Assembly: GCA_013399695.1 (NCBI GenBank)
Contig: VXAU01000691.1
Location: 434,001-498,000 of the forward strand
DNA length: 64,000 bases
Direction: 5' to 3'
Source: Formicarius rufipectus
Taxonomy: Eukaryota > Chordata > Aves > Passeriformes > Formicariidae
Position 1 is the first letter of the stretch. Every line of letters starts with the position of its first letter. Below, piece after piece: positions 11,111 to 23,875 of this stretch. Made by a program: the position numbers and the translations under genes. The notes beneath the pieces are model-generated. The model was not told the origin of the DNA, made no database searches, and saw only the letters and a program-made list of their open reading frames with translations.

Positions 11111-14100
11111 GTTAATGGAGAAAGTTAAGGGACATGCTTGGAATGGGAAAAGGGTTAGGGGTTTATTTATTTATTTTTGCTCATCAGAACAGATGGATTT
11201 TACAGTTTTCCTTAGAGGGAGATGCTGAAACTGTCATGGGCTGTGTTTTAAATTCAAGCAGAAAACATTATTGAGGTTAGTTGGTTGCTGTTGCTGTAGA
11301 TTATCTCATATGGCTAAACTCAGATTTTAGGAATAAAAACGCTTAAAAGGTCAAACTGTTTTTCACCACACTATGTTAAGTGTTGGGGATACTTTGTTGC
11401 TGCTCTTGACATAATCACTCCAGATTCCTTCTTGCTGGGTTTAATCTTAAATTACTTTCTGACTAAAAGTGCTGGATTTCATCTTTTGGGAGTAATCTCT
11501 GGTGAGGACACCATGACCTGTGTTTAAGCACTGTTAGATCACACTGCTAATTACTGCAGAGCTACCTGGTAATGTTCTCCATTAACTCACTGTTTCTTAC
11601 ATACCAGAGGGAAGGTTGTAGATATTTTGAAATGAAAGTATTTTGAAATAATTACAGAAAGCACCAGATTAAATGAATATATAAATTTTGGAGGACTGGT
11701 AAAGTTTCTTCTTTATGATTGTCTTTTGATATGACTGCTCAATTCTGTGAACAATTTCTGTCTCTTCCTCTTCATAATTTTTTTTTTTTTTTAATTTTTT
11801 AAAATGAGAATATGTGAGTACTCTAATGATGTCCTGGAGCATAGTACTGAACTTCCTTCTATTGTTTTCAGGATGTCTGTAAATCTGTGAAGTTTCATTA
11901 TCACTGAGTTTAGTCTTGCCAAGTCATTTGGGCACAAACCAAGTGTACAACTTAACTTCCAATCTGGAAAAGTGCTGCACTGCATAGGGCTCAATCTGAG
12001 GAGAGGTGAAAACATTTACCACCTCAGTGGTTACCAAACCAAAAAGAAAGTTTTGAGGTCTAACTTTTAAAGTGATACAGTTACTTTCCAACATATTTTG
12101 AGAATTCAACAGGATCACACAATCTGAATCTCATTTTTCTCTGACGAAGGTTATGATAACTGTAACTCTACCTTCAGATGTGTACAAATCTTTTCCATTT
12201 GTTTTCCTTTACTTTTGCATCCATTAAACTGACCTATATAACATCAGTGAAATGCTTCTCAGAAGGTGTCTTAGTGTCTCTCATTTCCAGCAACCTATGA
12301 AGCATTTGTATTCAGTTCTCTACCGGGTTTATAAGGTGAGGTTTGAGCACAAATACTTTTCTTTGGCATCTCCTTGATGTGAAGGCAACATGGGCTGTTC
12401 TCAGTTCTTTTCACTTCAGTTGCAGGACCTGGATTCTGCCTGGAATCACACAAGGAATTAGCCTGTTCTTGGTAATGACCATGCACATGCAAGCCAAGTC
12501 TCACGTGCAAAGGTGACCTGCAGGAAGACACATTCTCTAATTACCGCCTTCATTTCTCCCATCCCATGGCTTAGTGCACTGGTGCAACATCTGGCACGAC
12601 CCTGTGCTTACACTGGGCATCCTACTGGGCCAGAGAAACATTTTATACATAGTGGCTTAATGCATGGAAAAGTCATGTCTCTGCATTTCTGTAAACTGCA
12701 GTTCCAAATACAGCCTCAGTGTCCATTCTTCAGGAACTGGCAGCACTCTCACACGTAGGGAAGGACCTCCAGGTATTTGTGAATAGGTTAATTAAAGGTT
12801 AAATATAGAGGACTCTTTTCACTGGGTTGAAAATCAGATGATGTGCAGTATATTTCCTAGGATTCATCACTGAAACCCCTCCTTGTAGGACCTATTTGCT
12901 CTGGTGTAAGGAATGATGTTTTATCAATATTTGTATCCATTTAACAATTTAAATCTTTAGAAACTGAAAAGGCAGTCATATTACATCAACATCTTGCTGG
13001 GGAAACATATGATTCCCATTATAAATAAATTATCTGGAGTAATAAGAGAGCTGGTGAATGAACCAACCTATCAGCCTGATGCCTTGGTGTATACCTGGAG
13101 GCAGAAAAGAAATAAAGTAACTGCTATTCCTTGCTTCAGATTCTGATGAACATAGAATAGAATATGGAAATACAAAGATATTACAATTATAAATTTTTCA
13201 TCTGGTGTGCTCAGAAGGCTTGTTCTTTTTGCCTTATTCCATTTTTCAAGCCTGTGAATCTCTTTATTGAGGTTAGTGAGCTGTCTTAATATTTTAAGTC
13301 TGCAATAGTTGAAATGAGCACACAAAAATTATCCACAGGTAGTGGGGTCTCTAAATGAGCAAGCTCTCAGATGATATTCAGAACCCTTATGATTCTCAAC
13401 TTGCAGTTCCTGATGTCCTATTTGTATCTGCCTACCTATTTTTATCAGAAAATATGGAGGACATGTTGGGAAACGCAGTGGAAATTTTTAGTTTGTGGAA
13501 TTAGCTATAGAAGCTGATTTTAATCTGTGCCTGAGAGAAATATATTATTGGCAAGCAATTTTAATCAGAAATGATACGACATCTGCTATAGAGGTATAAA
13601 AGTACATAAATATTTTTGTATTCTCAGTAGAAAAAGAAACATCCCTGAAATATCTAGTCTGTAATTTTATTTCTAAAACCTCTCCCTACTTTTAGCAACA
13701 CTTCTTATTGACAGATTCCACCTCTACTTTGTGGCACTCCCTTGAATCCAATTAACTGCACGATGATGCCCTGAGGTATCGAAAATAACAACCCACACAA
13801 ATATTGCTTTTATTGGTCTGGAAAAGCGTTTGTTCTCCTGAAGTTGGCAAAGAGTTGATTCTTTTTCATTGTGTTGCATGTATTGTTTCATCCTGAACTT
13901 CAGTTTCAGACTCATCCCTAGGGAGTAAGACCAGAAGCATATGGAAAGAAGTGTAGAACAAATTCCATGCTTTCCAGTTGTGAAAATCCCGTTTCGTTGG
14001 AGTGTGTGTAGAAAAGAAGGCAGTTTTTACAACTCTAGCTGCTTCTCAAAAGCTGTTTGGTGGTTAAGATCCACTACTCCAGGAAAATCATGTCGATTTT

Positions 14101-17100
14101 TGTCTGTGATGTGGATTTTCTTGTCCTTTCCTTTTGTGCTTCTTATTTTGTGGTATCTTTCTCCTCCTGTGCAAAAGTAATCAGAAAAAACTAAAAAAAA
14201 AAAAAGAGACTAGATTTTGTATGCCATCAGGAAAATGGCTACTATGTTCTTTTTAAAAACTCTTTTGTTTGGAGGTTGGGTTTTTTTGAGACTTTCCTGT
14301 AGAAACAGAGGCATCAGCATAACATGAAAGGCATATACATGAGATTATTTTTGTGCCTTCCTTTTTAGTAGAGAAATACAAAATGAGAATACAGTTCTCT
14401 AATGAACTAATTGAAAAGAATCCAAATTATTGGGCTACAAAAAGACATTTCTAACTTAGGTCAGGCTGAAATTCCCTTTTGTGGACCATAAGAAAAACCT
14501 TCAGTGAGTTTATTACTCAGTAAAACATTTGATTGCATGATAGTTGATTTTGGTTTGTCATAGGTATTTCTGTACTATTTGAAAAGTCTTACGTTATTAG
14601 TATTTAATGAATTTAAAAATATTTTTCCAAAAATACTACTGCCAAGCCCTGTGAAGTTTCAGGGGAAACAAATGAACCTGCTTACTCAGTTACCTTAAGT
14701 TAAGCAGCTAATGTGCTGACCTTGCCTCAGCTCAAAACGAGAGGGCAGGGAGTTCAAAAGGGAGAGTAAGAGCTCTGCTCACTCCACAGTCTGTGATTCA
14801 GTTTGTCTGAAATCACACAGGGTCTCTTGAGGGAGTCAGATGGTAAAGGCAGAGCCACAGTGATGGGACACTGTCACATGAGTGACAGTTCTGATACGAC
14901 CAGCAATGGCTGGGAAAATGGATTTCAGCATGACATCCTATTTCTGTTGACAGAAGGTATATTGCAGTCGTGTTCTGTGATGGAGGGGATGCTGGCCAGG
15001 AAATGTTGGTTATCCCCATCTGTTTTCAAAATGTTTAGTGAGATCTGTGGCAACGAACCCAAATCTACAGCATCTCGTCCAAAGTATAGCGCATAATGGG
15101 AGGCAGTGTTAGTTTTGGCTGGGTCCCAAAAGCCTGTCATGGAACACAGAACCACCACCTTCTGGCCCAGGAACTGGGGCTGCCAAAGGTCCCCTTCAGT
15201 GCCTCCCTGTGAAGTCACCACTAACAGTAGAACTATTACTTCCCTACACTGAACTGCAGATATGAAGTGAGAAAGTGTGACACACAGCTCAAAAGTGTGA
15301 CTTCTTTACTGCAGATTCAAATGAGTACCTGGAGAGTCATATATGTTTGCAGGACTGGGGTACTTACCCTGCTCCCAAACTCTCTTTGGCTATATCTGCC
15401 CGTCAGCAGCAGCAACTCTTAAATCAAAGTTCCACCACTGAAGTGGGAATTACTAAGACTGTAAAAGTTACCAGTTGTTGGGAAGACATTAATGACTCTA
15501 CTGGAGTATGAGTGGGTAACAGCACAAAGATGAGGGAGCCTGAAGTTTAGGTTATTACCTTGAATCATGCAAACTGAAGAAATAACTCATTCTTGAATGA
15601 TCAAACGGTAAATATTTAAAATTCCTCTTTCACTTATCTCAGTTTCATGCAGATTTCCTGGTCACAAGTTTCACTAGACTGCTTTTATGCATTCAGGCAG
15701 TGCTGCTGCTGAGCTTACAAGTTCTCTCAAAAAAGCCATGAAGCAGGGGCAAAATACTAATGGGATGCTTTGACACCACTCCATCAAATATTTAACCTTT
15801 TTCATTTCTTCTTCACACACTAGTTATTCCATCAGCTCCACTTTAATTGTTTAGGGCTCAATTCTCATAAAGTGGTATACTTGTGACCCACTTTTAGTGC
15901 CATCTTATCCTTAACAGGCGACGTGGGAACTGGCATAACTGTAAGAGGCTTCCAGGTGCTGCTCACTTCTCACAAAATTGCTGCTCTGACATTCCCCTGA
16001 TCCACCTGAAGAACTCTTCCACTCACGTGGTTGAATTTTCACACAGTGGGTTTTAATCTGGCCATCAAATAGGTTAAAGGCAAAAGAAGACTAGATCTCC
16101 ATTTAGTGAGAGAGATATTTCAGGCCCCAAATTTACAATGAAACAGACATACTTTGCCTGCAGGCTTCTGTTATTGTCCAGAGGTTCAGACTCAGTCTCG
16201 GGCAGCCTGGTAACTCAAGCTAGTTTCATCCATGATCTCTGCTGTCCTGGTTGTTGACTACAGTTGCTGGTTGTATTACCTATATTAATTAAGGTCTACC
16301 GATGTTAATGCTAATTTAAAATTGTCAACAAGTAGCAATTTCTGTAGAGAATGTTGCTGGAAATTGCTGGACCCAATCCCTTAAAAAGTAATGTTACTTC
16401 TCACTGTGAATTAATTGAGAGCACAGGAACAGTATGTGCAATAGAAAAGGATCTTAGCTGTGCATCTGGTACCACGTTGTGTAAAGAGCACTGGGCAATG
16501 CAGGAGATTCTGAGTCATTGCTAAAGTTTGCAGCAATATAGGTCTCCTCCATCCCAAATTTTGTGGCCAGCCCACTAGACCATGTGGCTATTGGCAGTGG
16601 GAGACTGCCACCACTTTGTCCTGATTCTAGATGGAAATTGCTTGCCCCATCTCTGCTGTATGAAATGCAGCTGGTAATAAACTGCCAGCTTGCTTACATT
16701 TCCAAACCTTATAAATTGCAGAAAATGCTTCATGTGAGGGAACAGCATCACTATATGCTTATCTGAATAGAACTGACAATTATAACGAAATCTGCTGCTC
16801 CTTTTATTATACACTCTTGCAAGACAGAGAAGTGCTTATGTATAGAGTTTTATCTGAGTCTGCTGATAGTACTAAAATCTTTTGGAATCTTGATGGAAAT
16901 TCAATCTCTTTTCTCACAGTTTCCTCACCAGCTTTGTACATGTTCTTCCAGCAGTACCCTTGTTAAACCTAAAGATATGGGAAGATTTTCATTCAATGAT
17001 CTTTTCAGACTTCCTTCCCACCCTAAAGATTACAAAATTATTTTGGAGAAAGAGTGGATTGCAAAGAAAGTACTTCTTTTTGTGCCAGTTCTGATATTTA

Positions 17101-17819
17101 TTTTACAGTGTGCATTTATCTACTGATAATTATTCAGTGCTCTATACTAGGATAAAGTATTCTGCTGAATATAAACAGTGGTGCAACCTCTGAAGGTATT
17201 AAACAATGGCAGCTTCTTTGAAATGAATAGGAGTTGCAGGTATTCTATCTCTGCTTACATGATTATGTATGAATTTTATATTTTATTCTGCTGTCTGTGT
17301 GGTACCATTATGGTTCAGCAAACTAAATCTGTGGGGAACAGAACTAATCAGATAGGAAGCTGAAACAGGATATAAATGAGTTCACTATGTAGTCAGAGAA
17401 GAAATATAAAAATCATATTCATTGCAGGAAGGGAGCGAAGATTAAAAATAGGTGATGTGAAATGTGGTACCATTGTTCACATCCAAATTAAAGTTAGAAC
17501 ATGGGCCATTCATGAGCAAAAGTACAGAACATGATTTCAGTGACAATTATCTTGGCTAATCATACTTTGCAAATTATATAAAGTCTATCCTGCAGATTAA
17601 TTCTGCAGAATTAATCACACTAAATGTTAGGACTAGAAATAGCAGGTACCTTCGTTGGGAGTCCAGACCCCTCTATCATTAGGAATTAAATTCTATAATC
17701 CTATTTGCAAATGTTGCAAGCTTTATTTTACAATTAATTAGATGTCATCCCTGACTATTGCTGTGAAATGGTTATCTAAACACTCCAAAACCTTCCTCCC
17801 ACTTTTGGTCTGAACAGGC
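11111..17819. other. Unrecognised unique noncoding DNA
   Basis: Contains homopolymer runs (T15 at 11778-11792, A13 at 14193-14205) but no identifiable transposon or gene. The ORFs at 14803-15221 overlap on opposite strands and match no protein I recognise. CpGs cluster weakly near 15055-15090. Nothing else could be supported. Confidence 0.4.
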
Positions 17820-18204
17820 AGAATTATAGAATTTCTGGATCACTGAGAATGGAAAGGACTTCTGGTACCATCGAGTCTGACCTTTGAGTGATCACCACCT
17901 TGTCCACTTGACCATGGCACTAAGTGCCTTGTCTAGATGTTTACTGAACACCTCCAGGGATGGTCACTCCACCATCTCCCTGGGCAGTCCATTGCAATGT
18001 TTAAAAACCCTTTCCATGAAGAAATTCCTCCCATTGTCCAACCAGAGCCTTCCCTGGCACATCTTGAGACTGCCCTTTTGTCCCATCACTGCTTGCCTTG
18101 GAGGAGAGGCTGATCCCCACCTTTCTACATCTTCCTTTCAGGCAGGTGTAGAGGGAGATAAGGTAACCCCTGAGCTTCCTTTTCTCCAAGCAAAGACCTA
18201 AGAA
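17820..18204 (-). mobile_element. CR1 LINE fragment, antisense, 5'-truncated
   Basis: The plus strand carries the reverse complement of a CR1 3' end. It starts with a degenerate copy of the terminal repeat (AATTATAGAATTT), then follows the characteristic order: CACCTCCAGGGATGGTCACTCC near 17950, CCTGGGCAG near 17979, GAAGAAATTCCTCCC near 18019, TTGTCCCATCACTG near 18078, and GAGCTTCCTTTTCTCCA near 18172. The copy is about 385 bases with its 3' end at 17820, and 5' truncation is normal for CR1. Substitutions throughout indicate an old insertion. The plus-strand ORF at 17884-18201 is an artefact of this repeat. Confidence 0.92.
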
Positions 18205-18247
18205 GGTAAGTTCAGAAATGTGGAAGAATGACAACTTATGAATTTGC

Positions 18248-18339
18248 ATTATTCTATTCTATTCTATTCTATTCTATTCTATTCTATTCTATTCTATTCT
18301 ATTCTATTCTATTCTATTCTATTTTCTATTCTATTCTTT
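18248..18339 (+). repeat. (ATTCT)n pentanucleotide microsatellite
   Basis: Fourteen uninterrupted ATTCT units occupy 18251-18320. They are preceded by ATT and followed by an interrupted tail (ATTTTCT, ATTCT, ATTCTTT) to 18339. It lies about 45 bases beyond the 5' breakpoint of the antisense CR1 copy, so it is not the CR1 3' tail repeat. A pure tract of this length is likely to be length-polymorphic. The YSILF-repeat reading frame across it is not a protein. Confidence 0.98.
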
Positions 18340-21300
18340 GGTATCCATTTCCCAAATATTGACTCAATGGCATTTTGGAGGCAGTGCCATAAATTTAATC
18401 CTCTAAAATCTCTACACTGTGAGATGAGTATAATGTGTCCACTGAAAAACCCACTGCATTTAGTAAGTGCATTTAAAGAAGAAAAGAAGAAGAAAAAACT
18501 CACTGATTAGTTTTCTTCTATCCTTCTACTGTGGATTGGGTGTCACAGTTATTCAACAACTACAAGTAAGTTTAAATATTTTACTATCTCTAATTCATGA
18601 CATTTCACATTTCATTAATATCACTTTTTCTGTCTTGGGAACACACGAAGATGAACCATAATTCCTTTAGATTTCTATGGAGGTAGAAAAATACATTTGT
18701 ATATGTTTCATTCTGGAAGTGAATGAGATGCAATTCAATGATATAAAAAAAAAAAAAGAAAGGTGTAGGAAAAAATTGAAAAAAATACTAAATACTTCTC
18801 GAGCTTTCTTTATATTCCTATGTGCACAATAACTCCAAATTCATTTGATAGTTGGCCATTTGAAAATTACAGTATATTTAGCAAGAATGTGGCCTTTTGT
18901 GTCTCAGAAAAAGGACCATGTGTGCAGTGTGACATGGACTGGAGTCTTCTAAAATGTAAACAGAGATGGTTGTTTATGTTGGAGGTTGATCCATCAATGA
19001 ATGCAAGGAATGGGATTGGAGTCCAGTGCCCTCACATGCCACAGTGGTGAGGGTGGTTTTTATATTTGGGTAGGTAGTTATTGGAACGTAATTGAACAGA
19101 ATTGTCATCAGTTTTCAGTGCCAGTTGTTTAAGGCATTTTAATTGGTAGTTGAACTAACCAGAGTTGCATTCAAAGAAAGGAAAGCAGAGATAACAAGTA
19201 TGGAATGTGTTAACCAAAAGACAAAACCTAAGGAATTCAATGTTTTTCTTCCCATTTGAAATGGAAGACTGTTATTAGTTTCACTAGATAAAAGGATGTC
19301 ATTCTCCTCTAAAGGTTCTACAGACTTTTTGTTTAGGGTAACATAATCTTTTTCATTCATGGTGCTTTTTTGTTGTCTATTAGGCATAAAACCAAGAGAT
19401 TATTGTGTTGTTCAAGCATAAATTTTTGAACAAAAATGTCTTTTTGTGTGCAACCTCAGATTTACTCTGCTCAGTCCCAGAGGTTTTACCTTATCACCTG
19501 TGAATTTAATAACAAAATTAACGATGTCTCCTATTAAAGAAATTCCTGTTGCTCCAAGGCTACAGGGCCTATATGCTCCATACAATTTGTGTCAGGATTG
19601 CATTTGATGTAATACTGGGGAAACAAGGCTGTATTCCATAAATCCATAGTTTCTAAGACAAAAAATGACTGTGAATATAAAGCAAAGACATTCAGATAGG
19701 ATTTGTCCTAGAAAACATTTTTAGCTTCCATTCTAAGGAACAGTTTTTGAACACCAATACAGCTATTTGTGGACAGGTATATGTTGCAGTTGATAGGTCT
19801 TAGGAAAGAAAATTAAACTAAATTGTGTATGAAACCAGTTTTTCAGGTAGTCCATCTATTGCTAGAAAGCCAAAGGAATCATTTTTCTTCTTAAGTGACT
19901 CTTGAAGATCCCTAATAAAAGTGCTATCAAGAGTTATGATATCATTTTACCACCCAGACTCAGGTTTTGATAGTTGTCTCTGATTGTCTTTTTGATTATC
20001 AGAATAGAAGCAAATAAAATATTCTGGGTAAAGAGATATTCATCTAGCAGGGCACTAAACATAAAGTTTTGAAGTTCTTAATTGACATGGCCTAAATCTG
20101 GGACGGAACATTTCTAACATTGGTGTCCCACCAGTCAGAACAATAAAAAAATATCCTATTTAATTCATGGATTGTCGTTTTCAAAGGTACTTCAAATTGG
20201 TATTTTTTTTACAATGTATCCAGTTCTTTATTGTACAAGCTACTTTTCAGACTATTTATTATGAAATTTCATGATGAATTTGTTTTGGTGAACCTTAAGA
20301 TTACATTTCAGGCAAATTTTAATATTTCAGAGGGCACATTTCCCAATGGCCTGTGAGCTTTTTGCTGTTCTTGCTAAAGCAGCACATGACACGTTCCCAC
20401 AATCAGTCTCTTAAACACTTCAAGGCTTTCTCATTGTACTTCCACACGTGTGGGATTTGCAAATCTTGCTAGGCAGGTCCTGCTTCCAAGTCAGAAGGAA
20501 CAAGTTGGCTCTGTGGCAATGCATTATCCTGTTAGACTTTATCCAGCCCCAATTAAGCCACATCATTTTGACATTTGAATCAGTGTTTTAAAAGCATGAT
20601 TTTTCTTCCGATTTCAGCTTTGTTAATAAGAGCTCAGAAAATGTTCTTTGATTCCAGTCTTAGTGCTTTTGAGAAGTTTCACCTTTTCTTTTTTTTTTTT
20701 TTAAAAAAAAGAGCAACTTTCTTCTCTGAAGTGAGGTCTTAACAGTTGAGGCCATAATTAGAGGTAAATTGCCATCCTAGGGGAAGATTTGTTCCACTAC
20801 CTCACTCATTTGCAGTAAAATGTAAGAGTAAAGTGTTTTAAGTATACTACATGTTATGCCAGTTTATATTCATTTGTTTTGTGCCACCCAAATAATGTGA
20901 TGAAAGGTAACCCAATTTATTATGACAAACTCTACAGGTAATTAGAACCAAGTTCTGATTAAATCTATTACTACACTAAATCCTCATTTAAAATTAGTAG
21001 CAGGTGGACTTCATGGTGTACTCTAAATGCATCAGATAGCAGAGTTCAGAATATCACTATCTTGAAAAGAAATCTTTTAGGAATTTGTTTTAAAAAAAAT
21101 TTACACCATATGACAAAGAGTTAATACAGCAACTCTCAGAAAACTAAAGTTCCTTATAAAAACAGGGTTTCCAAAACAAGCGAGTTTTTAAAATATTTTC
21201 CTTTATTTGTCATTGGAATTTTATCATCCATTTTTCTCCATTTTGTCACTTTTAAAGGAATTCATCATTGGATTTAGGCACAATCTGTTGCCTTGGATAT

Positions 21301-23275
21301 TTCTGTTTATGTACATGTAGAAAAAGGTTTTCTCCTTTGCTGTTCCGTGTCACTAGTCTGATAAGCGAGATGGTGGATGCTGTGAAAGCATTTATACACA
21401 CTTTTAGCTTCCCAATCAGTTTTGGTTTTCATTATACACGATGTGTAACCAAGACTCAAATATCAGTTCCATGGTGTTGAAGTCTTTCTGCTCTAAAGCT
21501 GGTGCCATGTAGATTCTGTATCTATTTGAACTTCAACTAACGGCTATTAAAAATTATTAGTGGTTTAGACACCACGATCCGGTACAATAGAAAATAAATT
21601 TATTTCTTTTTTGAGCCCTTCTTGATGACCCAGCTCCTTTTCCAAAAGCCTTTTGCCCCTTAACTAACTTGCCAAGGGACATAAATACTGAGCCAGCACA
21701 TCTGAGGTTTTTCTAACCTGCTGAGCTCTACAAGCTGGCCCAAAGTGTATCTACAGGATGTAGATCTAAGGGAAGGCAAAAATATCAACCTGCTTTTCTC
21801 TCCAGCATTAATAAAAACTCTTCCTTTGTCTTCTCTTCTTCTTATTGTGTACTGAATTTGAAAGCATATGTATTTTCTTGGCTATTGACTGGATTCCAGA
21901 CAGACAGCTCCTTTGAAGGTTTGGGGTAACCTTTTGGCAGGTCCCTTATTTGTTCCTCCCTATGGATTTGATGAAGCCCCCAGGACAAGTGTCTGCATTG
22001 AGACACAGGTGATGCATAAAGCAAGTGTGACAAAGGAAGGTCATATAGAAGACATTGCTCAGTGGAACTGTGATCTGTGAAAGGCAGGGACATGTGAACT
22101 CAAATTTATGGGCTCTCTGTTGAGACATTTCCAGAATATTGCTCATAATACCACCATACTCCATCAATCATCTTTCTGTGGGCTTGTTCTAGCTCACTTC
22201 TTTTAAAAGACAAGAAAAAAAGATATTTACAACTTTCCATTTGTATTCTTAGCATGAATTGGAGCTTCATAAGCACTACTTGTAAGGTTTATGTTGATGT
22301 ATTTATTTATTTGATTTATAATTTTGCCACTTTTTCTAGCCCAGCTACTATTCTAAACATTACTTATTGTTGAGACATGCAGCTAATATTGCGCACAAAA
22401 TGCTATCTAAACACCAACTCCAGTTTGAAAGAGTTGAGGTTTTCTCTACTTAGTGCTGTCTGTTCACTCTTAATCAGCCTGTCATTAATCTGAATTTCAG
22501 TGTCTTTAAGACAACCATCATGTTATTCCATTGGACTCCACCTCCTTTAAAACAAGATGCTGAGTGCTCACATAATACTCATTTTTGTTCCTTTTCTTGT
22601 CCTAAGTTATGATGTGCAAGTGAAATCACACTATGAAGATGAAATTAGTTTCTACCTGGCCTTTGAACATAATCTGAAAAGTCTACTGTCAAAACAATAA
22701 GATGAAAAATCTCCTTGTAACTAGGGAATTATAACTAGGGAATCAGGGCACTAAAAGAAGACACAGATACTCTCTCAATACAGGGGGCCCAAAACAAGAA
22801 AGCAAATTTTCAGCCCATTCATGATGAGGTGGAACTTTGTATTTTTATACCACTATTTATGCCATTGACATGATTAGCTGCTGTAATACCATATCTGTGA
22901 GGAAGATCAATTTTCAAAGCTGTGTGCTCAGGAATTAACAAAGATACCACCCTTTCCAGGAGGAAAATGACTGCCTATGGAAAAACCTAAATTAAAGGAT
23001 TGCATAGCATTACATGTGAATGGTGCAACAAAGGCAATGCCAATTTGTATTTTGAAACATCATTCAGCAATTCTGAGTCCCAGACAATCCCTTTTCCTTT
23101 TTTAGCAATGATACATTTACATTGCAATTTCAACAGGAACTGAAACAAATACATGTGCAGTGGGTTTGTGCGTCATTCATTAATCTGAGTCACTGAATAG
23201 GAGAGAGTCAAAATATTCTTTTCAGAAAAGGTTTATTCTCATGTTTTAGAATTTGGGGGATTTTATTTTGCAGCT
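18340..23275. other. Unrecognised unique noncoding DNA
   Basis: Holds an A13 run at 18745-18757 and a T14/A8 switch at 20689-20710 that can form a weak hairpin. No coding exon, RNA gene or dated transposon copy was recognised. Scattered strong splice-donor look-alikes (near 18206 and 18564) have no matching acceptor with open frame. Confidence 0.4.
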
Positions 23276-23875
23276 GTGACATTTTTGTATGTCTCTTTCT
23301 TAACTGGTGAAATTTCTTCATTGTTTTTTCATTATGGTGTTGTTCTACTTCCAGTCTGGGAGGTTTTCAGTGCAGTGCGCAGACTGTGCTGCTCAGCCCA
23401 GCAGGACCCCTTGCTGGCATATCAACCAGTCCTGGGTAGGAGGGAACACTTTACTGCTGGATTTCAGATCTCTCCTATAAAAAAGACTGTTCAGTTATGC
23501 GTCTCATTTCAATGCAATGCCTCAGAGAAGCCATTTCTCCCTACCTTTGTCTATTTTTTTTTTGTTCATTCCCTTCACTTAGCCAGGAATGAGTTTTTTT
23601 GCCTAAACTCGTTTTTACTTCAGTCACTCTACCTCCAGAAACAGGCTTTCCATCCCAATGTCCTTGCTCAGTCCTTCCTATGTGTCCCTCTCAGTCTGGA
23701 TGATAACCATGTAAGTGATATTTCATGTCTTCCCATACTGTCAGAGTGCTTTCTTCTATTTTTTCCTTTGACTGGCAGCAGTATCCTAAATTCTAGAATA
23801 AAAAGGATTTTTCTGCTGAATTCAGTGGCGTGGCTGTACCAAACCCTCTTCAGTTGCAACTTTGTTACTGTGTAA
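23276..23875 (+). other. 199-codon open frame in T/C-rich strand, probably noncoding
   Basis: This is the longest open frame in the window. The plus strand here is strongly T- and C-rich and poor in A, which suppresses all three stop codons and makes a long opening much less surprising. The deduced peptide is rich in Phe, Leu, Ser and Cys, the signature of translating pyrimidine-rich noncoding DNA. The reported start is not an ATG-led Kozak context, and no domain or signal is recognisable. I list it only because of its length. Confidence 0.15.

Noticed and set aside
16240..16260. TGTCCTGGTTG resembling the LTR start
   Set aside because: No LTR-like continuation, TATA, AATAAA or closing CA with duplications was found.
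17884..18201. 105-codon plus-strand ORF
   Set aside because: It lies wholly inside the antisense CR1 3' region and is a translation of repeat sequence.
18238..18510. ORF with repeated YSILF units
   Set aside because: Produced by the ATTCT microsatellite, not a protein repeat.
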